64,000 nt of DNA from Trichomonas vaginalis G3 (GCF_026262505.1 NC_067207.1:9950082-10014081); one strand, 5' to 3'. Positions 27,861 to 38,863 are shown, counted from the first letter of the stretch. A program made the numbers and translations. Notes: generated by a model from the sequence alone, not told the origin.

Positions 27861-28451
27861 GAATTTGTTAATTTGATTATTATCAGTAAATTTGTTCAAT
27901 TAATTCGAAAGTATCAAATTGAATAATGGCACTTTTGAGAGGATTTACTTTATCGGCCTCAGAAAAGGGAAATGCGATCAGCTCAAAACAAATAAATGCC
28001 CAATAATCTATACTATAATTTGTACGATTTCTCTAACTCAGATTCATTCTTTGTTCCGAGTTCAGAAATTGAAATTGATTTGAATTGAATTACACAAATA
28101 AGAACCCTAAGTAGTATAACTCAAGAAGAAATATGATACCTGTGATAGTGATTTACTCGTAATTATGCTTACAACAATTAATTGACCGACGTTATAGGTA
28201 TTTTGTCATTATTCCCGAACTTTCTATAACAGTAAATGATTCCTTTTTATATATGAATGCTAAATACCAAAAACTCTTAAATCTATAAACATTGAACTCT
28301 CATTTAGGCGGATTTTATTGCATTCACCAACTAAAATGATCGACATGATTGTATACGTAAGTAATAGATAGTCATATACGATAAAAGCACAAAGTTATTA
28401 CGCAAAAATTCAAATAAATGTTTATCTATATATATACATACAATAATATAT
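27861..28451. other. Intergenic region
   Basis: About 590 bases. A GGCACTTTT (about 27926) heads a 26-codon frame (M-A-L-L-R-G-F-T-L-S-A-S-E-K) that is too short to call. Otherwise AT-rich sequence with nothing recognised. Confidence 0.4.
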
Positions 28452-30077
28452 CTAATTAGCAGCTATTGGCCTTCTTGCAGAACTTGGCCTATAGTTCTGG
28501 ATTGGAGAATCCGGAAGAGGCGGCATTGAAGGAATATTAATAGAAATTTTAGGTTGCTTTGGAGATTTCCTTCTGGGGAATGAAATTCTTTCATCAAGTG
28601 TTTGAGCGTTGGAAATATTTTCTTCTTTTGGCATTATTTTCTTTGATTTTTTAGTTGATTTCTTTTTTGATGATTTCTTCTTTGTTTTCTTACTCGTTTT
28701 GGATGACTTTGGAATTGTTTTTGTCTTTTCTTCTTTCTGTGGAAGAGGTTCTGTCATATCTTCTTTAATTTCTTTAGGAACCTTAGGAAGTTTGATAACA
28801 GGTGTGTGAACAATGAATTTGTCCATTGTTCGATATGTTCTGTTGCTTGGAGTTGTTTCCTTTTTATCTTTTTTAGATTCTATAAATTTTTCTCTATAAT
28901 TACGTGGAGAAACAACTTCTGGATCAATAGTATGATGGGAATTCCTGGGATGATGGTGTTGTTTAGGCTCTGGAACAGTAAATGATAAATTAAATTCACC
29001 ATCAAAAGTTTTTGGTGATTTTGGAGATTGAGATAATCTAATATTGCTTTTTACGTCCTTTACTTCATGAAAGATGAATTTCTCTTTTCCTCTGAGCATT
29101 CTAATATGTTTCTTATTATTATCAGCAAATCTGAAACCAATTGTATCATTTAACTGTAGGATAATCGGTATTGGAAGATAATGATCATTTTCTGGACCAA
29201 AGCTATAGCAATAACAATCTCCATTTTCTTGAAATCTGATTGTACCTGATCTGTTGGAGTAGCATTGATAATCTGTTGCTGAAAATACAGTTAAGCCTAG
29301 TTCGTTATGAAATGACTTAATTCCATTGGAATTAAACTGATGAGCTCGGATAAGAACTTTCAGGTTATTTTTAAGCAGAAACTCCTTGGTTGCTAATTCT
29401 CCAAAGAAGTATCCTGTTCCTCTTCCATTCATATCATAACATGAAAGTGGGTCAGAAGGGTCCGACCAAACAACATCACTAACTGATGGAAAATAGTTAG
29501 TATTGATGAGAGGTTTCCGTATTTTATCAATATCTCCTAATAGTTGGAAGCGTGGACTCAAACCACCATGAAGGCAAATTGCTGATTTCCCAATAATTGT
29601 AGCAAAAGACATCATTGAAAAGACGGATTGAAATGCTCTATAAGCTATATCACTGTTATAAATCATTGACAATTCTGAATAAAAACCATAAACTCGATTG
29701 ATTTGTTCAAATTCATGATTTCCTCTTAATAATGTAATATGATTAGGATATTTGCAGTAAAGTAGTAACAGAAGTAAAATTACATGAAATGATGAGTTAC
29801 CTCTATCAACATAATCACCAAGAAAAACAATCCGTTCATGAGGTGGTCTATTGAACAATCTAAGTATACGAAATAGATCTTGAATGTTACCGTGTAGATC
29901 TCCTACAACTAACGCAGGAAAAGGAACTTGCGTTATGATTGGTTCATTCTTGAGTAATGTTTCTGCTCTTTTGCATATAGAAACCACTACATTTTCTGGG
30001 AACCATGGTAAAGGATCGCGCTTCCGATTACTTGAAATCCATAAATTTTCATATTTTTGAAGTAGCTCATCAAGAAA
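28452..30077 (-). CDS. PP1-like serine/threonine protein phosphatase with Lys-rich C-terminal extension; start unclear
   Basis: All PPP-family motifs are present in order: G-D-L-H-G, G-D-Y-V-D-R-G, R-G-N-H-E, H-G-G-L-S-P, W-S-D-P, R-A-H-Q and S-A-T-D-Y. The metal ligands are intact, so it should be an active phosphatase. A ~220-residue tail is rich in Lys, Ser and Pro (K-S-S-K-T-S-K-K-T-K-K-K-S-S-K-K), probably for targeting. The body frame extends upstream of 29987 through D-P-L-P-W-F-P-E-N-V-V-V, typical of trichomonad PPP N-termini, to a TGA at 30078-30080. The only suitable ATG (30079-30081) overlaps that TGA one base out of frame. So either a one-base indel exists near a T3 run or initiation is unusual. 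Confidence 0.8.
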   Translation of the reverse strand, partial: FLDELLQKYENLWISSNRKRDPLPWFPENVVVSICKRAETLLKNEPIITQVPFPALVVGDLHGNIQDLFRILRLFNRPPHERIVFLGDYVDRGNSSFHVILLLLLLYCKYPNHITLLRGNHEFEQINRVYGFYSELSMIYNSDIAYRAFQSVFSMMSFATIIGKSAICLHGGLSPRFQLLGDIDKIRKPLINTNYFPSVSDVVWSDPSDPLSCYDMNGRGTGYFFGELATKEFLLKNNLKVLIRAHQFNSNGIKSFHNELGLTVFSATDYQCYSNRSGTIRFQENGDCYCYSFGPENDHYLPIPIILQLNDTIGFRFADNNKKHIRMLRGKEKFIFHEVKDVKSNIRLSQSPKSPKTFDGEFNLSFTVPEPKQHHHPRNSHHTIDPEVVSPRNYREKFIESKKDKKETTPSNRTYRTMDKFIVHTPVIKLPKVPKEIKEDMTEPLPQKEEKTKTIPKSSKTSKKTKKKSSKKKSTKKSKKIMPKEENISNAQTLDERISFPRRKSPKQPKISINIPSMPPLPDSPIQNYRPSSARRPIAAN

Positions 30078-30081
30078 TCAT

Positions 30082-30720
30082 TCTGAATTAATTTCTGACT
30101 TTCAAATTTTAATCTGTGATGTATAAAATACAGACATGTAAAGTCGATAGTGAAGATAACTGATAAATTCTCAAATAAAATTCTGAAGAGTTATCTCCGT
30201 AATGAAAATCATAAGCTTGGTAAAAATATATTAATTTAGCATTTGAACTAATCGTGGTATCTGCCAATCTACATGAGATGCTTCAAAAATTGTGTGATCT
30301 ATCAAAATTAATTAAACTCATTTTCTTATATAAAGTCTCTTTACTGCTCTCTTCCCTAAACATTGATAATTCCCTTTCAAAAAAATTGAATACTTTCGAG
30401 TTTTTTTCGAAAGAAATGATGTTACTCAAGAATTTTGGCTTATTTCTTTTTGTAAAATAATATACATATTAAATAAGCTTGTTGGACAGGTATTTTTCCC
30501 TAGAACCGTCGATTTTTAAAAATAAAAATGGGTATTTGTTCTTTGTGTCACTTTTATGGGTCTGTGTGAGGAACTCAAAAGTGACAATAAATTTTAGCAT
30601 TGATAAGTTCTATATATTTGAAGAGATTGACCGGTAGACAAGTTGATATCACACAACTCCCAATTTATCCTAAATAGTGGGTATCTTCAATAGTTGTTAA
30701 TATTTATTCCTAAAAAAATA
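30082..30720. other. Intergenic region with paired initiator-like inverted repeat
   Basis: TGTCACTTTT at 30546-30555 and AAAAGTGACA at 30577-30586 form a perfect 10-bp inverted pair, 21 bases apart, pointing towards each other. No gene starts nearby. The 68-codon frame at 30254-30460 is AT-driven and not called. Confidence 0.45.
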
Positions 30721-30812
30721 TTAAGCACTTTTGGCCCCATGATCAGTTAAGAATTTGACGATTTCTGTTGATTCCTCTTTAATCGCAATATCAAGAGGGT
30801 GTACATTGATAT

Positions 30813-32466
30813 AGAAAGAACATGATAAGTAAGAGGATGCCATAAAAATTATTAGGATTCCATAAAATAATGATATATATGATAAGAAAGAGAAAGGAAA
30901 TTCTATTAAGCAATAATAAATATGGAACGAAAAAGAACCCAATAAAATAATGATAAGCATGAAAAGAAAGAAAATAAGGTACAGGTTGACATCAGCACCG
31001 TGTTTAACTAAGAATTTGACAATTTCTATTGAATTCTTTTTAATTGCAATGCTAAGAGGACAATCATTAATATAGAGAGAACATTATAAAATAATGATAA
31101 GTATCAAAAGAAAGATAGTTCCATGTAACATTGATGAAATTGAAATGAAAGAAAATTGCATAAAGCAATGTTGAATATGAAAAGAAATAGAACTATATAA
31201 AGCAATGATAAATATGAAAAGAAATGAAATTTGATAAAACAATGATATATAGTAGGGGAAAGCAATGATAAATTTGATAATAAAAGGAACTTCCTAAAAT
31301 TTTGATAAATATGAAAATAAAGGGAACTCCCTAAAATAATGATAAATGTTATATTAAAAAGAATGTAATAGGACAATGAGAAATATGAACAGAAAGAGAA
31401 CTACATTAAAATAATGATAAATATAGCATGAAAGAGAATAATTTTCGCATTAACATTAGCACCGTGTTCTACTAAGAATTTGACAATTTCTAGTGAATTT
31501 TTCTTTACTGCAGTAGTAATAGGGCAGCCATTGGTATCAAGAGAATCCAATAAAACAATAATAAATATGAAAAGAAAGATTATTTCATAAATCAATGCTA
31601 AATATGAAAAGAAAGAGAATTCCATAAAACATTGACAAATTTAAAAAGAAAGAGAATAAGTGGCATGTTGACATCAGCACCATGTTCAACTAAGATTTTG
31701 ACAATTTCTGTTGAATTAGCTTTAATTGCCATGCATAGTGGGGTTATCATGGTATGAAAAGAATTATTTGAAACAATGAAAGATATGGAAAGAAAGATAA
31801 TTTTATAAAGTAATAATAAATATCAAAGGCAAGAGAACCGAATAAAACAATATTAAATATAGAAAGAAAGAGAATTCTACAAAGCAATGATAAATATCAA
31901 AGGCAAGAGAAACAAATAAAACAATATTAAATATAAAAAGAAAGATAATTGGATAAAACCATGATAAATATTAAGAGAAAGAGAATAGTATAAATAAATG
32001 GTAAATATCAAAAGAAAGAGAATATAATAAAAAAATAATAAATATCAAAAGAAAGAAAATACGCATCATGTTGGTATCAGCGCCATGTTCAACTAAGAAT
32101 TTGACAATTTCTATTGATTTCTCTTTAATTGCAACACTAAGAGGACAATCATTAGAATAGAAAGAATATGATATAACAATGATAAATATTAAGAGAAAGA
32201 TAATTGGATAAAACCATAATAAATATTAAGAGAAAACGAATTCCATAAAATATTGACAAATATAAAAAGAAAGAGAATAAGTTGCAAGTTGATATCAGCA
32301 CCATGTTCAACTAAGAATTTGGCAATTTCTAGTGAATTAATTTTAATTGCAATACTTAGTGGGGATTCATAGGTGACAATAAAAGCGAGAATCCAATAAA
32401 ATAATGAATAATAATAAAATAAAGAAAATGCAATAAAACTATGATAGATATAAAATGAATAGAAAT
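30813..32466. repeat. 37-bp minisatellite spacers of ankyrin locus A (diverged)
   Basis: Spacers at 30813-30981, 31073-31444, 31541-31663, 31756-32067, 32159-32288 and 32379-32466 consist of 2-10 imperfect copies of the unit best seen at locus B (plus strand: ATAAAACAATGATAAATATG then AAAAGAAAGAGAATT). Copies are more diverged than at locus B, so this locus is older. Hydrophobic open frames inside it (for example 31104-31376) are by-products. Confidence 0.7.
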
Positions 32467-33347
32467 GTAAATATCGTTGATATCTGCTCCATTAGAAAGT
32501 AAATAAGATGCAACGTCATAATTACCAAAATACATGCTTTCTGCTATTGAATTATGAGTTTGTCCAAAATTTGATTTAAGGTACTCAGAAATTTCGTGTT
32601 GTTGATAATCTAATGCTATATTTAGCATTTTATCAAATGATTTACCATCTTCTATCATTTGCATAAAAATGTTTTGATTTCCTCCTTGAATGGCATATTC
32701 TTCGGATTTTTTAGTATAATAAGCTCCTAAATTTTTCAAGTAATTGAAACACAATTCTGATCCGTATTTAATTGCACAATCGAGTGGAGTGATCTTATTA
32801 ATCCCGTGATTAATATCAAGATTTGGGAATTTATTCTTAAGATCATGTGGAATGAATTTATTATCTATTTCCTTATCAATATCAAGATTAGGGAATTTTC
32901 TCTTAAGGTCATCAACTTTATCCCATGCAATATAGAATAAAGGAGATTCTGTTGAATACAAATTCAGAATTTCTTCTTCTTCAATTTCAGATTTGAAGTT
33001 TTCGAATTTAAAGCCCCTGTTATATAACAGCACTGCTAGTTTCTCATTTTTCGGTTTGACGATGTATGAAAATTCGTTTGATATGTTTTGATAAAGTTCT
33101 GTAAATAATTTAATATCTTTAGGACGCATTTCCGAAAAAATGTCAATCAAATAAAATGGCATCTTGATAGGTATTTTGTTATTTTTAATGAAATCAATTA
33201 TTTGGGATGATGATTGTTCAATATTATTTAAGTTGACAGCCCAAATTAGTTTTGAAGTTTGACTTGGGTATTCGAATAATTAATTAAGCTAAGATCGCCT
33301 TTAGGTTCATTTTTGTTAGGCCTAGAAGTACTTTGTCCTGCCTCCAT
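32356..33347 (-). pseudogene. N-terminal DUF3447/ankyrin part of locus A, one frame break near the start
   Basis: An ATG at 33347 opens M-E-A-G-Q-S-T-S-R-P-N-K-N-E-P-K-G-D-L-S; the conserved body (F-E-Y-P-S-Q-T-S-K-L-I-W-A-V-N) lies in another frame from about 33273, so a one-base break falls between. The body then runs without interruption through M-P-F-Y-L-I-D (33162) to the stop at 32356. It matches locus B closely (for example 'ITPLDCAIKYGSELCFNYL' in both). The unbroken part is about 300 residues; its last ~35 are spacer-encoded hydrophobic residues. It may be a young pseudogene, or the break may be an assembly error. Confidence 0.6.
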
Positions 33348-34090
33348 ATAAAATACGTTATTCGATTGATACTTTTTCGGATAATTTCATTTGAATAGCC
33401 TCTCAGATGAATATAATACTAAATACTGAAGAGGACATGTTGAACTAGTCTTAGAATAATTATATTATTTGTTTTATTTGAAAATTAACTTTGATTTAGT
33501 TCCTAATTTTTTCAATTAAAAATTACTATCGTTGTTTTCAAGAAATTTTGATTTCCTTCATCATTTGGTTAGTTTTAGTCATTATCTAACCTTCGAAAAT
33601 AGTATGTTCAAATATAATATTTCAAATTTAATACTTTTCACCAATAAAATTGCCAGCAGATATAACATAATATTTTGCTTAATATAGTGCTTTAACATAT
33701 TTTGAAATGATGCTCAATTTCTGTTTAATTTATGCTTATCCACGATCTTTGCATAGCTTGTTGACAAGATATTAACAAATTTTCAATGATCTATTCTCCT
33801 GAACACCAAACAAACAATACTTCCCAACAAATTTGCAAAATCTACTAATTTTAGATGCATACATATGAATACATGATAATATCTCTGTTATATAACAAAT
33901 TTTATCTATCATCTTGTACTAATAAATTTCATTTTTTGTTCTTCCATGAATAAAAATACCATTAGCTTAAGTTCTTTTTGAGTAATATCATTTCAGAACC
34001 TCGTTATTTTTCAAGCTTATTTGCTCATGCCAGCTCAAAAAGGAAACAATTAAATTATTTATTTTGTTGAAAAAGAAATATGTGTGGAAA
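33348..34090. other. AT-rich intergenic region
   Basis: Upstream of locus A; no frame, repeat or motif that I can support. Confidence 0.45.
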
Positions 34091-34224
34091 GAAAAACCAC
34101 TTTATCATGCAATTGCATCGAACAAAACTGATACTGTTTCTGAATTGACGGAATAATCTGCTTCAGTTAATCATATTGCAACATATGGAGAAACTCCTCT
34201 TAATAAAGCTGTTATAATATTTTA
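34091..34224 (+). pseudogene. Two-repeat ankyrin remnant
   Basis: The plus strand reads E-K-P-L-Y-H-A-I-A-S-N-K-T-D-T-V-S-E-L, stop, S-A-S-V-N-H-I, and then Y-G-E-T-P-L-N-K-A-V. This is two ankyrin units with an in-frame stop and no start. Confidence 0.5.
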
Positions 34225-34546
34225 GGATCTGAACTGTAATCGATCAAAATATAGAATAGACAACTAATGAACATCAAACGAATTATGATATCACACATCA
34301 AAGCAAGTTGCTTATGTATGTGTCATATCTCGCGGTCTAATACATGACATGATTTAAGATTGTGTTTTCAAAACAGTCAAAGCTTAAGCTTTTTGATTGT
34401 GTTTTGATTCTTTTTTCAACATTCATATTTTTAATATAAAACTCCAGAATTACTTACTGAATTTAATTACGGGATTAAAAAAGATATGTTATAAGTGTGT
34501 TTAGGTTGTATAAGATATGCTTATTAATGATTGAATGAAAAAATGG

Positions 34547-35836
34547 TTAAATTTTTATTAATTCTCCTTTGAAGTCAAAAACAGTAATATTGAAATGGCC
34601 ACTATTAATTGAATTCTTTGTTTGGGTTATTTTGAAAGCAACAAAATAATCATTAGTTTGAAGTGGAAATTCCTTGATTTCTCTTTTTTGAAATTCATAG
34701 TATTGATTATCTAATACAATAGATGTTCCATCTTCTTTGATACCTTCTAGCATCCATTTCCTCAATAAACTAGAATTATTAAGACATGTTGATCGTAGAA
34801 TATATGATTTTGGTTTTAATTTATATCCCTTTAGATCAGCTTTTACCCATGAATTAGGTTTATCATCTGTAGCGAAATGAGCATAATCTAAATATGAATT
34901 TATATTGGATAAATTTCCACCATAAATAGATGAAGCAGTCATTTCCATTTGAATTTCTTTAGAAATTTCTACATATCTTGATTCATAAATACTAATAGGT
35001 TGATCTGATATTTGAAATTGATTTTGAATCAAATGTTTTTCGAAAGATGTAATAGATTGATTTGAGATTTCAAATTTATTTCTTAATTTTGAATGATGTT
35101 TCAATGTTTCATTATAAATAGTTAAAAGACTTGATTCATAAGAGTTTTCAACTGAAAAATTATAAATATAGTCATAAACTTCTGAAGAACAAAATTGTAA
35201 ATTAACATAGCTAAATAAATCAAATAATGTACTGTCTCTTCTGCAAGTATCTAAAAGTAACAAACATAGTTTGTCTTCATTTTCTATTTTCAGTTCTTTT
35301 GACTTCAAAATTTTTTCACAAAATTCAAATCCATTTTTCACAAAATTTGTAATGATATCATCATCTTTCAGACTGTAGAAATGTGATGAAATGTACTTGA
35401 TGCATTCATTCATTGTCGTAGAATCGTTTTCGTATGCAGAAATTTCGTACTTCTTAAAAATGTTTTCATTTGTGAGAGATTTGTCTGATTTAACATGTTT
35501 AGCATATATTTGTATGAGTATTTGATTTCCAAAATATTTGCCGATTTCGAATATGTCATGATAATGTGCCTCATCTGCTTCAAATTCAAGTTTCCCTGTT
35601 TCTATAAAGTTTGAAAGTATATCAATCGAATCTTGGCATGTAATATCTAGATGTGTGTTCAATGATGTGATTGATTTATCAATATAATATTTTTCTTTGA
35701 TTAATTCTGAAAAACAAATCGCTGAAGACTTCTTTGTGTTGATGATTCGATCATTAATACTGATACTCAATGTACCACATTCCGTAATAACATGAGCACG
35801 CTTTAATTCATTGCACAATTTCGATATTTGCACCAT
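34547..35836 (-). CDS. BTB-like protein with C-terminal F5/8C (discoidin)-like domain
   Basis: Encodes 429 residues from the first ATG at 35836 (open frame continues five codons to a TTG). Residues ~10-105 fit a divergent BTB/POZ fold (I-T-E-C-G-T-L-S-I-S-I-N ... H-L-D-I-T-C-Q-D-S-I-D-I-L-S-N-F-I-E-T-G-K-L). A helical, BACK-like middle follows. The last ~130 residues look like a discoidin-type beta-sandwich: I-N-S-Y-L-D-Y-A-H-F-A-T-D-D-K-P-N-S-W-V, then D-L-K-G-Y-K-L-K-P-K-S-Y, W-M-L-E-G-I-K-E-D-G-T and F-R/K-I-T-Q. Similar BTB plus F5/8C proteins are abundant in trichomonads. Likely cytosolic adaptor; partners unknown. Confidence 0.6.
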   Translation of the reverse strand: MVQISKLCNELKRAHVITECGTLSISINDRIINTKKSSAICFSELIKEKYYIDKSITSLNTHLDITCQDSIDILSNFIETGKLEFEADEAHYHDIFEIGKYFGNQILIQIYAKHVKSDKSLTNENIFKKYEISAYENDSTTMNECIKYISSHFYSLKDDDIITNFVKNGFEFCEKILKSKELKIENEDKLCLLLLDTCRRDSTLFDLFSYVNLQFCSSEVYDYIYNFSVENSYESSLLTIYNETLKHHSKLRNKFEISNQSITSFEKHLIQNQFQISDQPISIYESRYVEISKEIQMEMTASSIYGGNLSNINSYLDYAHFATDDKPNSWVKADLKGYKLKPKSYILRSTCLNNSSLLRKWMLEGIKEDGTSIVLDNQYYEFQKREIKEFPLQTNDYFVAFKITQTKNSINSGHFNITVFDFKGELIKI

Positions 35837-36453
35837 GAAAAAAAAATACAAAATTTATCGTTGCTAATCAAAAGATACTTCACCTGAAGGGTATTATTGT
35901 GTAAAAAAAGTACCTTTTTGTTTACCTTCATAATAACATTTGTGCTACCAATATATATCAAATGTAGGAGCATTTTAATTGTGCGTAAAAATACTGAAGT
36001 CAAGATATCAAACTTCAATATTATGATTTTTTAAAATCAATCTGAACAAACTCCTAAAAATTTCATTTATTGACACCAAATGCATAACTAGTTGGTGTGA
36101 ATGTATGTATGATTTTCACCATTTAGATTTGGTAAATTATACAACTAGAATTTATTTATTTTGGTAAATTTTGCAATTCTAGGGCATCTAACTAACATCT
36201 AATCTTTGATTAAGAAAATTTTATTATATTATCTGGAATTCATAAAAGAATCCTGAATCATTTTTAAAGCACAGGAAACTATGTTTTATTATATAATATG
36301 GTCTATTGAAATTGAACAAATAAGAATAGATTATGTATAGAAAATCAATAAAAATTAAGCGGTAATATGTTTATTAGTGGTTTAGTATGGAACCTTATGG
36401 GGCATACTATGATTTGTAATTTAAAATTGCAAAAAGCAATTAAAAATAGAGGT

Positions 36454-36687
36454 TTATTCAAACATATTAGACTGACAACAAGAACGCCTAACCTCATGAC
36501 ATTCCGGTTGCAGTGTCTTGATTGGTGTGTTTGCAAATCTCTTGGAAATTTGTCCGATTGGTCTGCAAGGTCGTGGAATTGAGCGTCCGAGAATTGCAGG
36601 GTCAACCGGGAACATTTCTTTATTGACTCTTGGTAATGGTGCATCGAAGAAGGAATAAGGAGCTTTTCGCGGTATATTTGTACTCAT
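36454..36687 (-). CDS. Small Pro/Arg-rich protein, unknown
   Basis: Encodes 77 residues from ATG 36687 (M-S-T-N-I-P-R-K-A-P-Y-S-F-F-D-A-P-L-P). The N-terminal 40 residues have non-random, Pro/Arg-rich composition (A-I-L-G-R-S-I-P-R-P-C-R-P). An AAAAAGTGCC motif, also seen before the HP1-like gene, lies about 14 bases before the ATG in the same orientation. Divergent from the MFS gene. Not recognised; could be a real short gene or the start of a longer broken one. Confidence 0.42.
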   Translation of the reverse strand: MSTNIPRKAPYSFFDAPLPRVNKEMFPVDPAILGRSIPRPCRPIGQISKRFANTPIKTLQPECHEVRRSCCQSNMFE

Positions 36688-37236
36688 GCTATTGACGGAA
36701 ACTGGCACTTTTTAGGATTTTCTCTCAATATTTCTGCCGAATTTTCATCAACATAATTTTTGTGAGGGATTGATTTGTTTTATGATATTGTTTAATATTA
36801 TTGGAAAATTTTGATAAAATTTCCAATTCAATGAGAATGAACCTCAGAAAATTTGAACGTTATAAAATTTGGTATACAAATTTTATAAATCTTGTGTTCA
36901 TTTTTTATTATATTTAGGTTTGCATCTGAATGTAAATGCCAAAAACCAATTGATTGTCCAGAATGTGCAGGTTTTGATATTTGAGGAAAATAAAATTGCT
37001 TGTTTGCTAAATTTAATATAATATTATGCGTTGATTCATCATTTCATATGTTTTCTTAAAATATGCAAGCAAATTAAGAAAGTTTGAAATTAATTTTTTT
37101 GAAACAATCATTATCCAAGTGAATTCGGGTAAAAAATAGATTTTAGTATTAAATGTATCTATAGTTTAATGGTAATTTTTTGTATCTAGAACAATGAAAA
37201 AAGCGCTAAAAAGTAAACGAAAGCGTAATTCAATTA
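36688..37236. other. Divergent intergenic region
   Basis: About 550 bases between the small minus gene and the MFS gene. CGCTAAAAAGTAAACGAAAG stands about 30 bases before the MFS ATG and may be promoter sequence; nothing else seen. Confidence 0.4.
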
Positions 37237-38565
37237 ATGGATGATGATTCCATCTTAAATTCAGCATTGTCAACAGAAAATGCAAACGATATAGGCCCAA
37301 CATCGAAAAAATACAAAATTCGAAAATGGCTTTCTGTTATTACTTGTTGCTTATGCTATGTTATTGCATATTTCCATAGATTTACTCCAGCTGTACTCGC
37401 CAAAATGATTGCTCCCGATTTTGGAGTCTCAATTTCAGACTTAGGATTTTTCACTTCAATGTTTTTCTGGTCTTATGGGCTTTTGCAGCCATTTGTAGGT
37501 TCTCTTGCTGATGTATTTGAAATTCGTTATACGATTACAATTTCATTAATAATTGCATTAATTGGTTCATTATTATGCGGACTTGCTCAAACTTTGACGA
37601 TGTGTTCCATAGGAAGGCTTCTTGTAGGTGTTGGTTGTGCCGCAGTATATGTTTCAACTAATAAAGTTGCAGCCAACTGGTTTAATTATAAAGAATTTAG
37701 ATTTTTTGCTGGAGCAGTGATTGGTGTCGGAGGACTCGGATCAATATTATCTCAATCACCACTCCAGATGCTTGGTACCATCATTGGTTGGCGAAAATGC
37801 TTCATTGTTGTTTCAATTGCCGGATTAGTTTTTGCCATCATGGCTTTTGCCTTTGTAAGAAGTCATCCTAGTAAATGTGGTCTAGTTGGTTATAATACAC
37901 TTCCGCCCCGTGGTAAACCTTGCGATGAAATTCTTCAAGTTTTCAAGAATTTGAAGATGACAGCGATGATTCCTGACTTTTGGCTTATTTCTACATTAAT
38001 GTTCTTTGGTCCAGGATTTTATATGGACGTCACTGGCCTTTACGGAGTTCCATTTTTAACTGATGTATTTCATTATTCTAATTCTGTTGCATCGAACTGT
38101 CAAATGTCTTTGTCGTTGTCTGTTATTGTTGGAAGCCCTCTTATTCCTGTTATCGCTGAGCTCATCCACCGGAGAAAGCTGACAATCATTATATTTGCCA
38201 GTATTTCAATAACTGCAGCAGCGACTTTAGCATGTCTAGATTATGTTAGCCCTATTTATGCATGTATACTCTTCTTTTGTTTCGGATTCGGATGCACAGG
38301 TCCACAAGGAATTATGATGGGATTCTTCAAAGAACTTTCATCAGGTCCATCGCTGGAAGGAACACTTCTCGGTTTCGGAAACTGCTTTAGCTTCATTGGT
38401 GGAAGCATTTTCCCGCTTTTAACTTCTGGATTTGTTAAAACATATCCTCATTCAGAGCATAGCTTGATGGTTCCAGAATCATTGAGGATAGGATTGTGGG
38501 GTTTAGCTATTGTTTCTTTAACAATGTTAATTTATTCCACATTATTTGTTCGAGAAAGAAAATGA
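37237..38565 (+). CDS. Major facilitator superfamily transporter (OPA/anion-symporter-like)
   Basis: Encodes 442 residues with about 12 hydrophobic segments and a central cytoplasmic loop around residues 205-245. Segment 1 carries Y-F-H-R-F-T-P (45-51), the motif-like spot where OPA and ACS carriers bind anions. G-S-L-A-D-V-F-E-I-R (88-97) is MFS signature A, R-L-L-V-G-V-G (127-133) lies in segment 4. C-terminal half repeats the fold (G-S-P-L-I-P-V-I-A-E-L-I-H-R-R). Likely imports or exports an organic anion or sugar phosphate at the plasma membrane or an organelle; the substrate cannot be told. Confidence 0.85.
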   Translation: MDDDSILNSALSTENANDIGPTSKKYKIRKWLSVITCCLCYVIAYFHRFTPAVLAKMIAPDFGVSISDLGFFTSMFFWSYGLLQPFVGSLADVFEIRYTITISLIIALIGSLLCGLAQTLTMCSIGRLLVGVGCAAVYVSTNKVAANWFNYKEFRFFAGAVIGVGGLGSILSQSPLQMLGTIIGWRKCFIVVSIAGLVFAIMAFAFVRSHPSKCGLVGYNTLPPRGKPCDEILQVFKNLKMTAMIPDFWLISTLMFFGPGFYMDVTGLYGVPFLTDVFHYSNSVASNCQMSLSLSVIVGSPLIPVIAELIHRRKLTIIIFASISITAAATLACLDYVSPIYACILFFCFGFGCTGPQGIMMGFFKELSSGPSLEGTLLGFGNCFSFIGGSIFPLLTSGFVKTYPHSEHSLMVPESLRIGLWGLAIVSLTMLIYSTLFVRERK

Positions 38566-38863
38566 TCTCATTTTTTCTCTTTGTTGTTTCGAATGTTTAT
38601 GCATAAAGATGTATTCTATCGTTTTTATTCAACATTTTTGTGTTTTTGATTATGAAAGGAAATGATCAAAAAAATATTTGCGTTAGGTCATTACAGTTAT
38701 TAATGTTATGATCTTTGTATTCACCCTTAATAATTTTACCATATAAATACTTTCAAACGCAAAATAATATCCAAAAAATTATTAATTACCTAGGAAATAA
38801 AACATTCTATTTTATAAAATGTTAGATACAAAAACAACAAATCCATATATAATATAAAGAGAT
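38566..38863. other. Short intergenic region between convergent genes
   Basis: About 300 AT-rich bases holding the 3' ends of the MFS and kinase genes. Confidence 0.4.

Larger units (their letters stand above)
30721..33347 (-). other. Ankyrin locus A: N-terminal domain plus six ankyrin modules separated by minisatellite spacers
   Basis: The minus strand reads as one ankyrin gene broken into pieces. After the N-terminal part (32467-33347) come six modules: 32289-32378, 32068-32158, 31664-31755, 31445-31540, 30982-31072 and 30721-30812. Each encodes one ankyrin unit such as C-P-L-S-I-A-I-K-K-N-S-I-E-I-V-K-F, then L-V-E-H-G-A-D-V-N, with no stop or frameshift inside. The last ends naturally (H-G-A-K-S-A-stop). 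Spacers of roughly 88, 130, 312, 123, 372 and 169 bases lie at the same point of every repeat, between G-A-D-V-N and the D/N-G-C-P-L that should follow. Spacers contain stops. No trichomonad intron consensus (GTATGT, ACTAACACACAG) was seen, so whether it is expressed as one protein is unknown. Confidence 0.65.

Noticed and set aside
30813-32466. Ordinary spliceosomal introns as explanation of the ankyrin spacers
   Set aside because: No GTATGT-like donor or ACTAACACACAG-like acceptor at module edges on the sense strand; edges are ATTCTCT instead.
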